Shown here: in pieces, positions 54,535 to 63,852 of the stretch
How positions within the stretch are numbered: position 1 is the first letter of the stretch
Layout of the letters: each line of letters starts with the position of its first letter
Origin: Sphingobium bisphenolivorans
GTDB taxonomy: Bacteria; Pseudomonadota; Alphaproteobacteria; Sphingomonadales; Sphingomonadaceae
Length of the DNA: 64,000 bases
Reading direction: 5' to 3'
Assembly: GCF_000412635.1 (NCBI RefSeq)
Contig: NZ_ASTG01000010.1
Span: forward strand, 124,001 to 188,000
The notes under the pieces: model-generated
Seen by the model: only the letters and a program-made list of their open reading frames with translations
The model's database searches: none
What the model was told of the DNA's origin: nothing
Program-made: the position numbers and the translations under genes

Positions 54535-54579
54535 TATCTTCCCGTCCTTATCCTGTGTTCGCCGCACAGATAGGAAGGG

Positions 54580-56292
54580 TCATGCCCCGGTTCCAGCCCG
54601 CTCCCCGGCCGCCTCGGCCTTTGCACGCTCCTCGGCCACCAGTTCCTTGCGCGACAGCTTGCCGACCAACGTCTTTGGGAGGGTCGAGCGCACCTCCACG
54701 TCGCACACTTTCTCATGCTTCCCGAGTTGCGGATTGAGCCATTCCTTGAGGGCCGCGCCATCGAGAGAAGCGCCCTCCTGCAGGGTCACGAAGGCCTTCG
54801 GGCACTCCCCGCGATAATGATCGGGAATGCCGATCACCAAGGCCTCCTTGACGGCGGGGTGATGATAGAGGACGGCTTCGACCTCGCTGGGAAAGACCTT
54901 GAACCCGCCCACGGCGATCATGTCCTTGAGCCGGTCGACGATCTTCACATAGCCGTCCTCGTCGATCAGGCCCACATCGCCGGTGCGCAGCCAGCCATCG
55001 ACAAAGACTTCACGGTCCGCGTCCGGCCGCTTCCAATAGCCTTTCATGATCTGCGGCCCGGCGAAGACCAGTTCGCCCGGCTCCCCTTCGGGCGGAGGAC
55101 GTGTCGGATTCTCGCGATCGACCAGCCTGACCCGTGTGCCTGGAACAGGCTGCCCCACGGTGCCCGGCTTGTTCAGGCCCTCATAGGGATTGGAGCAGAC
55201 GACCGGGCTGCTTTCGGTCAGGCCATAGCCTTCGCAAAGCTTGGCGCCGGTCATCGCTTCGAACCGCTGCTTGAGTTCCAGCGGCAAGGGTGCGCCGCCC
55301 GAGATGCAAAGGCGCAGCGAGGAGAAGTCGATATGGGGCGTCGCCGGATGATCCAGCAGCGCCTGATACATGGTGGGCACGCCCGGCAGCGAGGTCGCCT
55401 TGGTCCGCTGCAAGGCGGCCAGCACCTGCACCGCCTCGAACCGGGGCAGCATCACCATCTCCCCCCCGTTCAACACGGTGCGGTTGAGGACGCATGTGTT
55501 GGCGAACACATGGAAGAAGGGCAGCACGGCAAGGATACGGTCGGGCGCTTCGGCATGGGGATCGATCAGCCGGACCTGCCGCGCATTGGCGGTGAGGTTC
55601 TGGTGCGTGAGCATCGCCCCCTTTGGCCGTCCTGTCGTGCCGCCGGTATATTGCAGGAGCGCGACATCCTGCTCCGGATGGATTGCGACGGGGCTGTAGT
55701 CTTCGCCATGGCGCAGCAGATCGGCGTAGCTGGTGATCCGCGGGTCGTGCGGGATGACCGCTGTCTCTTTCCGCTTGAACAGGCGGAAGAGCATCGACTT
55801 GGCCGGCGGCAGCGCCTCCGCCACGCAGCCGACCACCAGCCGTTCGAGGCTGCTGTTGTCGAGCACTTCCATGGCGGTGGGCAACAGCGCCCTGGCAGAA
55901 AGGGTGAAAAGGATTTTGGTGCCGCTATCTTCTACCTGATGCTCCAGTTCGGCAGCGGTATAGAGAGGCGAGAAATTGACGACCGTGGCGCCCGCCATCA
56001 TCGCACCATAATAGGCCGCGACATAATGGGGCACGTTGGGAAGGTACAGGCCGACCCGGTCGCCCTTCTGCACGCCCAGTTCCTGAAGACCCTTCGCCAC
56101 CCGTCGGATGATGCGTAGCATGTCGCCATAGGTCGTCCGGCGGCCCATGAAGTCGATCATGGACGCGCCCGGCTTCGCCGTCGCGCTATCGATCACCATG
56201 TCGATCATCGACAAGGGCGGGAATGTCTGATTCCAGGCTACAGGATGGTTATAATGTTTTTCCCAGAGGTTTTCTCTGCTCTCCATAGCCAT
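54580..56292 (-). CDS. fadD: Long-chain fatty acid--CoA ligase
   Basis: A 570-residue AMP-forming acyl-CoA synthetase of the ANL family. The ATP-loop motif YTGGTTGRPKG is at about 215-225. Other parts are LNRTVLNGGEMVMLPRF, LCEGYGLTESSPVVCSNP, LVFAGPQIMKGYWKRPDADREVFVDGWLRTGDVGLIDEDGYVKIVDRLKDMIAVGGFKVFPSEVEAVL and the C-terminal lysine in STLPKTLVGKLSRKELV. It activates fatty acids at the inner membrane for beta-oxidation or lipid use. The length fits FadD (about 560). It stands alone on the minus strand, with a terminator for trcR just upstream. Confidence 0.92.
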   Translation of the reverse strand: MAMESRENLWEKHYNHPVAWNQTFPPLSMIDMVIDSATAKPGASMIDFMGRRTTYGDMLRIIRRVAKGLQELGVQKGDRVGLYLPNVPHYVAAYYGAMMAGATVVNFSPLYTAAELEHQVEDSGTKILFTLSARALLPTAMEVLDNSSLERLVVGCVAEALPPAKSMLFRLFKRKETAVIPHDPRITSYADLLRHGEDYSPVAIHPEQDVALLQYTGGTTGRPKGAMLTHQNLTANARQVRLIDPHAEAPDRILAVLPFFHVFANTCVLNRTVLNGGEMVMLPRFEAVQVLAALQRTKATSLPGVPTMYQALLDHPATPHIDFSSLRLCISGGAPLPLELKQRFEAMTGAKLCEGYGLTESSPVVCSNPYEGLNKPGTVGQPVPGTRVRLVDRENPTRPPPEGEPGELVFAGPQIMKGYWKRPDADREVFVDGWLRTGDVGLIDEDGYVKIVDRLKDMIAVGGFKVFPSEVEAVLYHHPAVKEALVIGIPDHYRGECPKAFVTLQEGASLDGAALKEWLNPQLGKHEKVCDVEVRSTLPKTLVGKLSRKELVAEERAKAEAAGERAGTGA

Positions 56293-56336
56293 AGGTGTAG
56301 GTCACGCCCTTGCTTGACGCAAGCGTAACGGACGAC

Positions 56337-56368
56337 AAAAAGGCCGCGCCGGAATATGGCGCGGCCTT
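56337..56368 (-). terminator. Rho-independent terminator after trcR
   Basis: AAGGCCGCGCC (56340-56350) and GGCGCGGCCTT (56358-56368) form a perfect stem; on the minus strand it is followed by TTTTT. It sits 54 bases past the trcR stop codon. Confidence 0.88.
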
Positions 56369-56421
56369 GTCGTGACATCCAGGCTGTCGCCATTCCGCAC
56401 GAAGCGGAAGACGCTACGCCA

Positions 56422-57120
56422 TCAGACCTGCCCGTTATTATTGCTGAACGGATCGAGAATCTTGGCGGTGCCGGAAATGAAATCGGCTTCGGTCTTGAGC
56501 GCTTCCTCGGCCCGACGGGTAGCCTGCTCACGCTCACGCCGCAGTTCCTCGATCAGCGCCTCACGGTCGCCGTCCAGACGGGAATCGGTGGGAGCTTCGA
56601 TCCCTGCTTTCTTCGCGGCCTTGGTCACGAGCGCGTCCAGTTCCCGCTGCGAGCAGAGGCCGAGCGTGACGGGGTCCTTCGGCACGATGTTGGAGATGTT
56701 CCAGTGCGTGCGGTCGCGGATCGCGGCGATGGTGGTGCGGGTGGTGCCGATCAGCTTGCCGATCGCGCCATCCGAGATTTCCGGATGGTTGCGCAGGATC
56801 CAGGCGATGCCATCGGGCTTGTCCTGCCGCTTGCTGACCGGGGTATAGCGCGGCCCCTTCGTGCGGCGGACCGGCTCGGGGCCCTTCAGCATCTTCAGGC
56901 GATAGTCCGGATTTGCTTCGCCCTTGTGGATTTCCTCCATCGTGATCTCATGGGCGCGCACCGGATCGCGGCCGGTATATTTGGTGCCGGCGGTGTCGTC
57001 AGCGATCGCCTGCACTTCCAATATGTGCAGCCCGCAAAATTCGGCGATCTGATCGAAGCTCAGAGCGCTGTTATCGACCAGCCAGCTGGCGGTCGCATGG
57101 GGCATGAGAGGCTGGGACAC
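56422..57120 (-). CDS. trcR: Cell-cycle regulator TrcR (DUF1013)
   Basis: A 232-residue protein of the alphaproteobacterial DUF1013 family. Signature parts are PHATASWLVDNSALSFDQIAEFCGLHILEVQAIADD, GRDPVRAHEITMEEIHKGEANPDYRL, and a helix-turn-helix-like stretch AWILRNHPEISDGAIGKLIGTTRTTIAAIRDRTHWN. A C-terminal coiled coil (ALIEELRREREQATRRAEEAL) closes it. In Caulobacter and Sinorhizobium TrcR binds promoters with the RNA polymerase and influences cell-cycle genes; role here inferred from the family. Confidence 0.85.
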   Translation of the reverse strand: MSQPLMPHATASWLVDNSALSFDQIAEFCGLHILEVQAIADDTAGTKYTGRDPVRAHEITMEEIHKGEANPDYRLKMLKGPEPVRRTKGPRYTPVSKRQDKPDGIAWILRNHPEISDGAIGKLIGTTRTTIAAIRDRTHWNISNIVPKDPVTLGLCSQRELDALVTKAAKKAGIEAPTDSRLDGDREALIEELRREREQATRRAEEALKTEADFISGTAKILDPFSNNNGQV

Positions 57121-57160
57121 AGATATTCTCCGGCACTAAAAATGACGCTCTAAAACGACA

Positions 57161-57185
57161 AGGGCCGCCCAAGCAGGGCGGCCAC
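57161..57185 (-). terminator. Hairpin after the glycosyltransferase gene
   Basis: GGCCGCCC (57163-57170) and GGGCGGCC (57176-57183) form a perfect 8-bp stem with a 5-base loop. On the minus strand it is followed by CTTGTCGTTTTAG, a moderate T-rich end. It lies about 50 bases past the glycosyltransferase stop codon. Confidence 0.65.
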
Positions 57186-57232
57186 GCCCGACCTGAGATA
57201 GTGCATCGCGCCGCGCCGGGCAAGGAAAAGCG

Positions 57233-58261
57233 TCAGGCTGCGCTGTCCAGCGTTTCGGGATCGATATTGTGCAGGCCCGCCAGAAATTCCTGCGCGCTGC
57301 GTTCCCATGTGAAGCCGCGCCCGTAGGCGGCGCAGACCTGCCGGTCACAGGAGAGCGCCGCGGCGATGGCATCCTCCAGCCGATCGGACAAGGCGCCGGT
57401 TTCGGGCGTGACGATATCGATCGGCCCGGTCACGGGATAGGCGGCGATCGGCGTGCCGCAGGCCAGCGCCTCGATCATCACAAGGCCGAACGTGTCGGTG
57501 CGGCTGGGAAAGACGAACACGTCGGCACCGGCATAAGCGCCCGCCAGTTCCGTTCCGAACAAGGAGCCAAGGAAATGCGCCCGGGGATAGGCGCGCTCCA
57601 GCAACGCGCGGGCGGGGCCATCGCCGACGACAAGCTTCGTGCCGGGATGATCGCTGGCGAGGAAGGCCTCCAGATTTTTTTCCACCGCCACGCGTCCGAC
57701 GTAAAGCTGGATCGGGCGCTGAAGACCGGCGATGGCGGCAAGGGGTTTGGCTTGGGGGGTGAAGGCGGCGAGGTCCACTCCCCTGCCCCATTTGCGGACC
57801 TGCGCCAGACCGTGAGCACGCAACTGCTGCCGCACCGAAGGGGTCGACACCAGCACCGCCTCTGCCGGGCCGTGAAACCAGCGGATATAGCGCCAGAACC
57901 AGGATGCCGGGAGGCCGGTGCGCTGCGCCACATAATCGGGAAAATGTGTGTGATAGGCCGTGGTGAAGCGAATGCCGCTGCGCAGGCACCACCGGCGCGC
58001 GGCGAGGCAGAGCGGCCCCTCGGTTGCGAGGTGGATCGCGTCGGGGCGGAACGCCGCGATCATCTGGCCGAGCACGGTCGACCGCGCGAAGGCCAGCCGG
58101 ATTTCCGGATAGGTCGGGCAGGGAAGCGAGGAAAAGAGATCGGGCGAGATGAGCTTCACCTCATGCCCCATCCTCTCCAGTTCGGCCTGGATCGTTTGAA
58201 GGGTGCGAACGACGCCATTGACCTGCGGCGTCCAGGCGTCGGTGACGATGACGATGCGCAT
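57233..58261 (-). CDS. Glycosyltransferase, GT4-type family
   Basis: A 342-residue GT-B retaining glycosyltransferase. The N-terminal acceptor-side start MRIVIVTDAWTPQVNGVVRTLQTIQAEL, then TEGPLCLAARRWCLRSGIRFTTAYHTHFPDYV and RWFHGPAEAVLVSTPSVRQQL, resemble mannosyl/glucuronosyl transferases of the SqdX/PimB/MgtA group. The donor half has LYVGRVAVEKNLEAFLASD, LVVGDGP and VFVFPSRTDTFGLVMIEALACGTPIAAYPVTGPIDIV (EX7E motif). It probably acts on a membrane glycolipid. It lies 14 bases after the metallophosphoesterase gene on the same strand, a pairing that suggests joint work on envelope lipid synthesis. Confidence 0.85.
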   Translation of the reverse strand: MRIVIVTDAWTPQVNGVVRTLQTIQAELERMGHEVKLISPDLFSSLPCPTYPEIRLAFARSTVLGQMIAAFRPDAIHLATEGPLCLAARRWCLRSGIRFTTAYHTHFPDYVAQRTGLPASWFWRYIRWFHGPAEAVLVSTPSVRQQLRAHGLAQVRKWGRGVDLAAFTPQAKPLAAIAGLQRPIQLYVGRVAVEKNLEAFLASDHPGTKLVVGDGPARALLERAYPRAHFLGSLFGTELAGAYAGADVFVFPSRTDTFGLVMIEALACGTPIAAYPVTGPIDIVTPETGALSDRLEDAIAAALSCDRQVCAAYGRGFTWERSAQEFLAGLHNIDPETLDSAA

Positions 58262-58275
58262 CGGTGGCGCGCCGT

Positions 58276-59139
58276 TCAGGCTGCGATCCGGGCGGGCTCG
58301 CCCGCTGCGCGCCTGGCGATCTCGTCGGCCCAGTGGAGCACCTCGATACGGCCGTCGAAATGCTCGACCAGCGCGGTACAGCCCTCCACCCAGTCGCCGT
58401 CATTATAATATTGGACGCCTGCGATCTCGCGAATTTCCGCGTTATGAATGTGGCCGCAGACGACGCCGTCCACACCACGCGAACCGGCTTCGTGCGCCAC
58501 CACCTCCTCGAAGCGGGAGATGAATTCGACCGCATTTTTGACCTTGTGCTTGGCGATCTTGCTGAGCGACCAATAGGGCAGCCCCATGCGCTGGCGCAGC
58601 GCGTTCACGACGACGTTGACCCGCATCAGCATGGTGTAGGCCGCATCACCCACGAAGGCGAGCCAGCGATGCGCCAGCATGATCGTGTCGAACTCGTCAC
58701 CATGCAGGACCAGCAGCTTGCGGCCGTCGGCAGTCTCATGCAGCGCCTTGCGCCGGATCTCAACGCCGCCGAAGCTGAGGCCGCTAAATTGGCGGAACAT
58801 CTCGTCATGGTTGCCGGGTATGTAGACGACGCGCGTGCCGCGTTTCGCGCGTTTCATGACGCGCCAAACCACATCGTTATGCGCGGCGGGCCAGTAAAAG
58901 CGCTTCTTCAGCCGCCAGCCATCAATGATATCGCCGACCAGATACATGGTGTCGCTATCCACGCTATCGAGAAAGTCGATCAGCATCCGGGCGTTGCAGC
59001 CCCGGGTGCCAAGGTGAATGTCCGAAATCCAGATCGTGCGATAACGGCGGCGCTTCCCTTCCCGCTCCGGAATGGCGAACGCATCCTCTGCACCGTCGTC
59101 GATTTCCGATAAAAATGGCAGGCGTGTGATCGCATTCAT
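58276..59139 (-). CDS. UDP-2,3-diacylglucosamine diphosphatase-like metallophosphoesterase
   Basis: A 287-residue calcineurin-type phosphoesterase with all metal motifs: TIWISDIHLGTRG, VGDIIDGWRLKKRFYWP, VYIPGNHDEM, LLVLHGDEFD and VVCGHIHNAEIREIAGV. This pattern is like LpxH-type enzymes (YbbF group), which cleave UDP-diacyl-GlcN in lipid A synthesis. The protein differs from classical LpxH by a central insertion (LPYWSLSKIAKHKVKNAVEFISRFEEVVAHEAGSRG). Because of the glycosyltransferase partner, a lipid diphosphatase role is also possible. Confidence 0.85.
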   Translation of the reverse strand: MNAITRLPFLSEIDDGAEDAFAIPEREGKRRRYRTIWISDIHLGTRGCNARMLIDFLDSVDSDTMYLVGDIIDGWRLKKRFYWPAAHNDVVWRVMKRAKRGTRVVYIPGNHDEMFRQFSGLSFGGVEIRRKALHETADGRKLLVLHGDEFDTIMLAHRWLAFVGDAAYTMLMRVNVVVNALRQRMGLPYWSLSKIAKHKVKNAVEFISRFEEVVAHEAGSRGVDGVVCGHIHNAEIREIAGVQYYNDGDWVEGCTALVEHFDGRIEVLHWADEIARRAAGEPARIAA

Positions 59140-59301
59140 GGCGCGGCCCCTGAGCTGTCGTTCTCAGGAGCGAATCAATAGCCCCGCTATGTTACAACTC
59201 CGCAGCGAATGTGACGGAATTGCTGCGGATTTGCTATTGTAGCACGTTAGCTTCGGATCGGCCGACCCATGACTCGCCCAAGCCCAAACTATTCGCCACT
59301 C

Positions 59302-60306
59302 TCAAACCGTCAGCACGATCTTCCCGAAATGATCGCCCGCATCCATTCGCGCATGCGCCTTTGCGGCATCGGCCAGAGCATAGCGGCTGTCCATCGCCGG
59401 GCGCAGCTTACCCTGCTCGACAAATGGCCAGACCACCCGCATGAGTTCGTCCGCCACCAGGCTCTTGAAGGCAACGGAACGCGGCCGCAGCGTCGACCCG
59501 GTGAGGGTCAGCCGCTTGCTCATGACGGTGGGCAGAAACAGGGACGTCTTGGCGCCGCTCATCACCGCGATCGAGACATGCCGGCCATCCTCCGCCATAC
59601 ACTCGATATTGCGGGGGACATAGTCGCCGCCGACCATGTCCAGCACCGCCTGAACGCCCTTGCCGGCGGTGATCCGCTTCACCTCCTCGACAAAATCCAG
59701 TGTGCGGTAGTTGATGGCGTGATCCGCTCCCCAAGCCCTTGCCTGCTCGCATTTCTCATCGCTGCCGCAGGTCACGATGATGCGGATGTCGAACAGATTG
59801 CATAGCGAGATCGCGATGGTGCCGATGCCGCTGGTGCCGCCGTGAACCAGCACCGTGTCGCCTTCGACCACATAGGCGCGCTCAAACAGGTTGCTCCAGA
59901 CCGTGAAGAGCGTCTCTGGCATAGCGGCCGCCTCGATCAGGTCGTAATCGTCCGGGACAGGGAGGCACTGGCCCGCAGGCGCCACCGCATATTCGGCATA
60001 GCCTCCGCCCGACACGAGCGCGCACACACGCCGGCCGATCAGTTGCTCCGCCTTCCCGCCCGCGGCGACGATGGTGCCCGCGACTTCGAGCCCAGGTATG
60101 TCGGAAGCGCCCGGAGGCGGCGGATATTTGCCCTGCCGCTGCATGACGTCGGGCCGGTTGACGCCGGCAGCGGCGACCTTGATCAGCACTTCATCGGCGG
60201 CAGGAACAGGTACCGGCCGGCGCTCCGGCACCAACGCGTCCGGCCCGCCTGGGGTCGCGATACCGATCGCCCTCATGTCGCCAGGCACTGCGCTATCGAC
60301 TGCCAT
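59302..60306 (-). CDS. NAD(P)H-quinone oxidoreductase (PIG3/zeta-crystallin family)
   Basis: A 334-residue zinc-free medium-chain dehydrogenase. Family features are MRAIGIATPGGPDALVPERRPVPVPAADEVLIKVAAAGVNRPDVMQRQGKYPPPPGASDIPGLEVAGTI, AALVSGGGYAEYAVAP (here CALVSGGGYAEY), LFTVWSNLFERAYVVEGDTVLVHGGTSGIGTIAISL, DHAINYRTLDFVEEV, VLDMVGGDYVPRNIECMAEDGRHV and LRPRSVAFKSLVADEL. It reduces quinones or enones with NAD(P)H. The ATG at 60306 has GGAG six bases upstream; the internal ATG at 60276 gives the shorter family-like start. It is divergent from the DUF1192 gene. Confidence 0.9.
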   Translation of the reverse strand: MAVDSAVPGDMRAIGIATPGGPDALVPERRPVPVPAADEVLIKVAAAGVNRPDVMQRQGKYPPPPGASDIPGLEVAGTIVAAGGKAEQLIGRRVCALVSGGGYAEYAVAPAGQCLPVPDDYDLIEAAAMPETLFTVWSNLFERAYVVEGDTVLVHGGTSGIGTIAISLCNLFDIRIIVTCGSDEKCEQARAWGADHAINYRTLDFVEEVKRITAGKGVQAVLDMVGGDYVPRNIECMAEDGRHVSIAVMSGAKTSLFLPTVMSKRLTLTGSTLRPRSVAFKSLVADELMRVVWPFVEQGKLRPAMDSRYALADAAKAHARMDAGDHFGKIVLTV

Positions 60307-60399
60307 TGGCTGCTCCGCCGCGAAGGTTGCCGCACGTAATTCGACGGGCGGAATGAAGGCCTTATTGACAGACTGATCTTCAGGGTCAACATTGGTTTC

Positions 60400-60597
60400 A
60401 TGGACATGGAAGACGATCGCCCCAGAAAGGCTGATGATCCTCTGGCCCAACTGCTCCGACAGGATCTGGGGCCACTTTCCGTGACTGATCTGGAGGCGCG
60501 CATTACAGCGCTGGAGGGTGAAATCACCCGCGTCCGGTCAAAAATTGAAAGCGCCGTTAACCACAAGGCAAGCGCCGAGGCGTTATTCAAGCGATGA
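60400..60597 (+). CDS. DUF1192 family small protein
   Basis: A 65-residue protein (MDMEDDRPRKADDPLAQLLR, DLGPLSVTDLEARITALEGEITRVRSKIESAVNHKASAEALFKR). This matches DUF1192: an acidic start, an LSxxDLxxRIxxLxxEIxRxxxxI helix and a short Phe-containing end. Function unknown. It starts 94 bp from the divergent oxidoreductase and precedes clpA by 157 bp. Confidence 0.82.
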   Translation: MDMEDDRPRKADDPLAQLLRQDLGPLSVTDLEARITALEGEITRVRSKIESAVNHKASAEALFKR

Positions 60598-60754
60598 ACC
60601 CGCGCCTTGTCCCCTGCGACTCCCGGAAGGGTCACATCGGACAAAAGCAGTCTGGCAATTCCGGCGATCAGGATGCTCATCTTGATCCGCCGTCGAGCAA
60701 TGCCGACATATGGTTCAAGTACAGCCCCTCCTTGGGGTCAGGAGTATAAAAGAC

Positions 60755-63073
60755 ATGCCATCTTTCGCACCCGCCCTTGAAACCACCCTGCACAATGCGC
60801 TGACCCACGCGTCAGAGCGTCGTCATGAATATGCGACGCTGGAGCATCTGCTGCTCGCGCTCATCGATGACGAACATGCATCGAAGGTGATGCAGGCTTG
60901 CGGCGTGGAACTGGGCGAGCTTAACGATGCGGTGACGCAATATCTCGACACCGAGCTCGACAGCCTGAAGGTGGAAGGGTCGAGCGACCCCTCCCCCACC
61001 AGCGGTTTCCAGCGCGTGGTCCAGCGCGCGATCCTGCACGTCCAGTCTTCGGGAAAAGATGAAGTGACGGGAGCCAATGTGCTCGTCGCGCTTTTCTCGG
61101 AGAGGGAAAGTTACGCCGTCTATTTCCTCCAGCAGCAGGACATGAGCCGCCTCGACGCCGTCAGCTATATCAGCCACGGCGTCGGCAAGGGGTCGGCCGT
61201 TCCCGAGCAGCGCGAAACGAAGGGCGCACAGGAAGAGGAAAAGAAGGCGCAGGACAGCAAGGGCAAAAAGGACAGTGCCTTGGAGCAGTTCACGGTCAAC
61301 CTCAATGAGAAGGCGGCGCGGGGCAAGGTTGACCCGCTGATCGGCCGCGCTTCGGAAGTCGACCGGACGATCCAGATCCTGTGCCGCCGGTCGAAGAACA
61401 ACCCTCTCTATGTGGGCGATCCGGGCGTGGGCAAGACCGCGATCGCGGAGGGCCTGGCACGCAAGATCGTGGAGGGCGAGGTTCCCGACGTGCTCAAGGA
61501 AGCGGTGATCTACTCGCTCGACATGGGCGCGCTGCTGGCCGGCACCCGCTATCGGGGCGATTTCGAGGAACGGCTGAAGGCGGTCGTCACCGAACTGGAG
61601 AAGATGCCGCACGCGGTCCTGTTCATCGACGAAATCCACACCGTCATTGGCGCAGGCGCGACCAGCGGCGGCGCGATGGACGCGTCCAACCTCCTGAAGC
61701 CCGCCCTGTCGGGCGGAACGATCCGCTGCATCGGCTCCACCACCTACAAGGAGTTCCGCAACCATTTCGAGAAGGACCGTGCCCTGCTGCGCCGGTTCCA
61801 GAAGATCGACGTCAACGAACCCACGGTAGAGGACACGATCAAGATTCTCGCCGGGCTGCGGAGCGCCTTTGAGGAGCATCACAACGTCAAATACACCCCC
61901 GACGCCATCAAGGCGGCGGTGGAGCTTTCGGCGCGTTACATCAACGACCGCAAGCTGCCCGACAAGGCGATCGACGTGATCGACGAGGTCGGCGCGATGC
62001 AGATGCTGGTGGTCCCCTCGAAGCGCAAGAAGACCATCACCCCGCGCGAGATCGAGGCCGTCATCGCGACCATGGCCCGCATCCCTCCGAAAACCGTCTC
62101 GGCCGACGACAAATCGGTGCTGGGTTCGCTCGACACGGACCTGAAGCGCGTCGTCTTCGGCCAGGACCGTGCGATCGAAGTGCTGTCCTCCGCGATCAAG
62201 CTGTCCCGCGCGGGGCTGCGCGATCCGGACAAGCCGATCGGCAACTATCTCTTCTCCGGCCCTACCGGCGTCGGCAAGACGGAAGTTGCACGGCAGCTGG
62301 CGACCTTGCTCGGCATTCCGCTCCAGCGTTTCGATATGTCGGAATATATGGAACGCCACTCGGTGAGCCGTCTGATCGGTGCCCCTCCGGGCTATGTCGG
62401 CTATGATCAGGGGGGCCTGCTGACCGATGCTGTGGACCAGAATCCGCATAGCGTTCTGCTGCTGGACGAGATCGAGAAGGCGCATCCGGACCTGTTCAAC
62501 ATCCTGCTTCAGGTGATGGACAATGGCCGCCTGACCGATCACCACGGCAAGACTGTGGATTTCCGCAACACCATCCTCATCATGACCACCAATGCCGGTG
62601 CGTCGGACATGGCGAAGGAAAGCATCGGCTTTGGCGAACTGACCCGCGAGGATGCGCAGGAAGACGCGGTGAAGAAGCTCTTCACCCCGGAATTCCGCAA
62701 CCGCTTGGATGCCATCGTGCCCTTCGGCTATCTGCCGCCGGAAATCGTGGCGCGGGTCATCGACAAGTTCGTGCTGCAACTCGAACTGCAACTAGCCGAC
62801 CGCGACGTCCACATTACCCTGGACGATGACGCCAAGAGCTGGCTGACCAAGAAGGGCTATGACAAGCTCTACGGCGCCCGCCCGATGGGTCGTCTGATGC
62901 AGGAGAAGATCAAGCAGCCGCTCGCCGAAGAACTGCTGTTCGGCAAGCTCGTTCATGGCGGCGAAGTCCATGTCCGGCTGAAGGACGAAGCTCTCGCCTT
63001 CGAAATCACCCCTGCGGCTCCCAAGAAGGGCAAGAAGGGTGGCAAGGCGAAGCCTGCGGAATCGGCCAAGTAA
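60755..63073 (+). CDS. clpA: ATP-dependent Clp protease ATP-binding subunit ClpA
   Basis: A 772-residue double-AAA+ unfoldase that feeds proteins into ClpP. The N-domain ([37 protein letters not shown], about 1-140) is followed by a charged linker ([18 protein letters not shown]). Then D1 with Walker A GDPGVGKT (221-228), [32 protein letters not shown] and sensor parts, and D2 with Walker A GPTGVGKT (502-509), [26 protein letters not shown] and [29 protein letters not shown]. The ClpP-binding loop appears as [10 protein letters not shown] (IGF type). No ClpB-type middle domain is present, so it is ClpA. GGAG upstream of the ATG at 60755 decides the start. A strong terminator follows. Confidence 0.96.
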   Translation: MPSFAPALETTLHNALTHASERRHEYATLEHLLLALIDDEHASKVMQACGVELGELNDAVTQYLDTELDSLKVEGSSDPSPTSGFQRVVQRAILHVQSSGKDEVTGANVLVALFSERESYAVYFLQQQDMSRLDAVSYISHGVGKGSAVPEQRETKGAQEEEKKAQDSKGKKDSALEQFTVNLNEKAARGKVDPLIGRASEVDRTIQILCRRSKNNPLYVGDPGVGKTAIAEGLARKIVEGEVPDVLKEAVIYSLDMGALLAGTRYRGDFEERLKAVVTELEKMPHAVLFIDEIHTVIGAGATSGGAMDASNLLKPALSGGTIRCIGSTTYKEFRNHFEKDRALLRRFQKIDVNEPTVEDTIKILAGLRSAFEEHHNVKYTPDAIKAAVELSARYINDRKLPDKAIDVIDEVGAMQMLVVPSKRKKTITPREIEAVIATMARIPPKTVSADDKSVLGSLDTDLKRVVFGQDRAIEVLSSAIKLSRAGLRDPDKPIGNYLFSGPTGVGKTEVARQLATLLGIPLQRFDMSEYMERHSVSRLIGAPPGYVGYDQGGLLTDAVDQNPHSVLLLDEIEKAHPDLFNILLQVMDNGRLTDHHGKTVDFRNTILIMTTNAGASDMAKESIGFGELTREDAQEDAVKKLFTPEFRNRLDAIVPFGYLPPEIVARVIDKFVLQLELQLADRDVHITLDDDAKSWLTKKGYDKLYGARPMGRLMQEKIKQPLAEELLFGKLVHGGEVHVRLKDEALAFEITPAAPKKGKKGGKAKPAESAK

Positions 63074-63094
63074 CGCCGGAAAAAGTTGAAAGCG

Positions 63095-63125
63095 AAAGGG
63101 CGGTCTGTTCAGGCCGCCCTTTTTC
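63095..63125 (+). terminator. Rho-independent terminator after clpA
   Basis: AAAGGGCGG (63095-63103) and CCGCCCTTT (63114-63122) form a perfect stem followed by TTTC. It is 21 bases past the clpA stop codon and immediately before the GST gene. Confidence 0.9.
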
Positions 63126-63165
63126 GTTGAAGCTGTTGGAGCAGGTTGAGTTCGGGAGACGTCCG

Positions 63166-63795
63166 ATGAGCGAAGAGATCACCTTCTACACCAACCCGAT
63201 GTCGCGCGGCCAGATCGCCCGTTGGATGCTGGAGGAAGTAGGGCAGCCCTATGACATGGTCATACTGGGCTATGACAAGGAGATGAAGGCGCCCGACTAT
63301 CTCGCCATCAACCCGATGGGCAAGGTGCCGGCGATCGTCCATCGCGGCAAGGTCGTAACGGAAGCCGCCGCCATCTGTGCTTATCTGGCTGATGCGTTCC
63401 CTGCGGCCGGGCTCGCGCCCGAACAACAGGACCGCGCCGACTATTATCGATGGTTGTTCTTTGCCGCTGGCCCGCTCGAAACCGCCGTAACCAACAAGGT
63501 GCTCGGCTTCACCATGCCCGAAGGCCGCGAACGCATGGCGGGCTATGGCACGTTCGACCATGCGATCAACACCCTGGAGCATGCGGTCGCCGGCCCTGCC
63601 TGGATCTGCGGCGACCGGTTTACCGCCGCCGACGTCTATGTCGGCGCCCAGATCGACTGGGGCCTGACCTTCGGAACCATCCCCAGCCGGCCCGCCTTCG
63701 AAAGCTACGCCGCTCGCCTGCGAGAACGCCCCGCCTACCGGAAGCAGAAGGAACTGGACGGCGCGCTGATCGCCCAGATGCAGCCGTCAGGGTAG
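63166..63795 (+). CDS. Glutathione S-transferase family protein
   Basis: A 209-residue protein with an N-terminal thioredoxin-like domain (ITFYTNPMSRGQIARWMLEEVG, LAINPMGKVPAIVHRGKVVTEAAAICAYLADAFP; NPMGKVPAI with cis-Pro, TEAAAI glutathione loop). A helical C-terminal domain follows (WLFFAAGPLETAVTNKVLGF, WICGDRFTAADVYVGAQIDWGL with the hydrophobic staple-like GDRFTAADV). The catalytic residue is likely the Ser of MSRGQ. Substrate unknown. The ATG at 63166 has GGGAG upstream. Confidence 0.9.
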   Translation: MSEEITFYTNPMSRGQIARWMLEEVGQPYDMVILGYDKEMKAPDYLAINPMGKVPAIVHRGKVVTEAAAICAYLADAFPAAGLAPEQQDRADYYRWLFFAAGPLETAVTNKVLGFTMPEGRERMAGYGTFDHAINTLEHAVAGPAWICGDRFTAADVYVGAQIDWGLTFGTIPSRPAFESYAARLRERPAYRKQKELDGALIAQMQPSG

Positions 63796-63798
63796 CGC

Positions 63799-63829
63799 AA
63801 AAAGGCCCGGCGGATCGCTCCACCGGGCC
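63799..63829 (-). terminator. Terminator of the Bax-inhibitor-1 family gene
   Basis: GGCCCGG (63804-63810) and CCGGGCC (63823-63829) form a stem. On the minus strand it is followed by TTTTT. It can also end the convergent GST transcript less efficiently. Confidence 0.75.
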
Positions 63830-63852
63830 CGTTCATTGCGCGTAGGATATCT

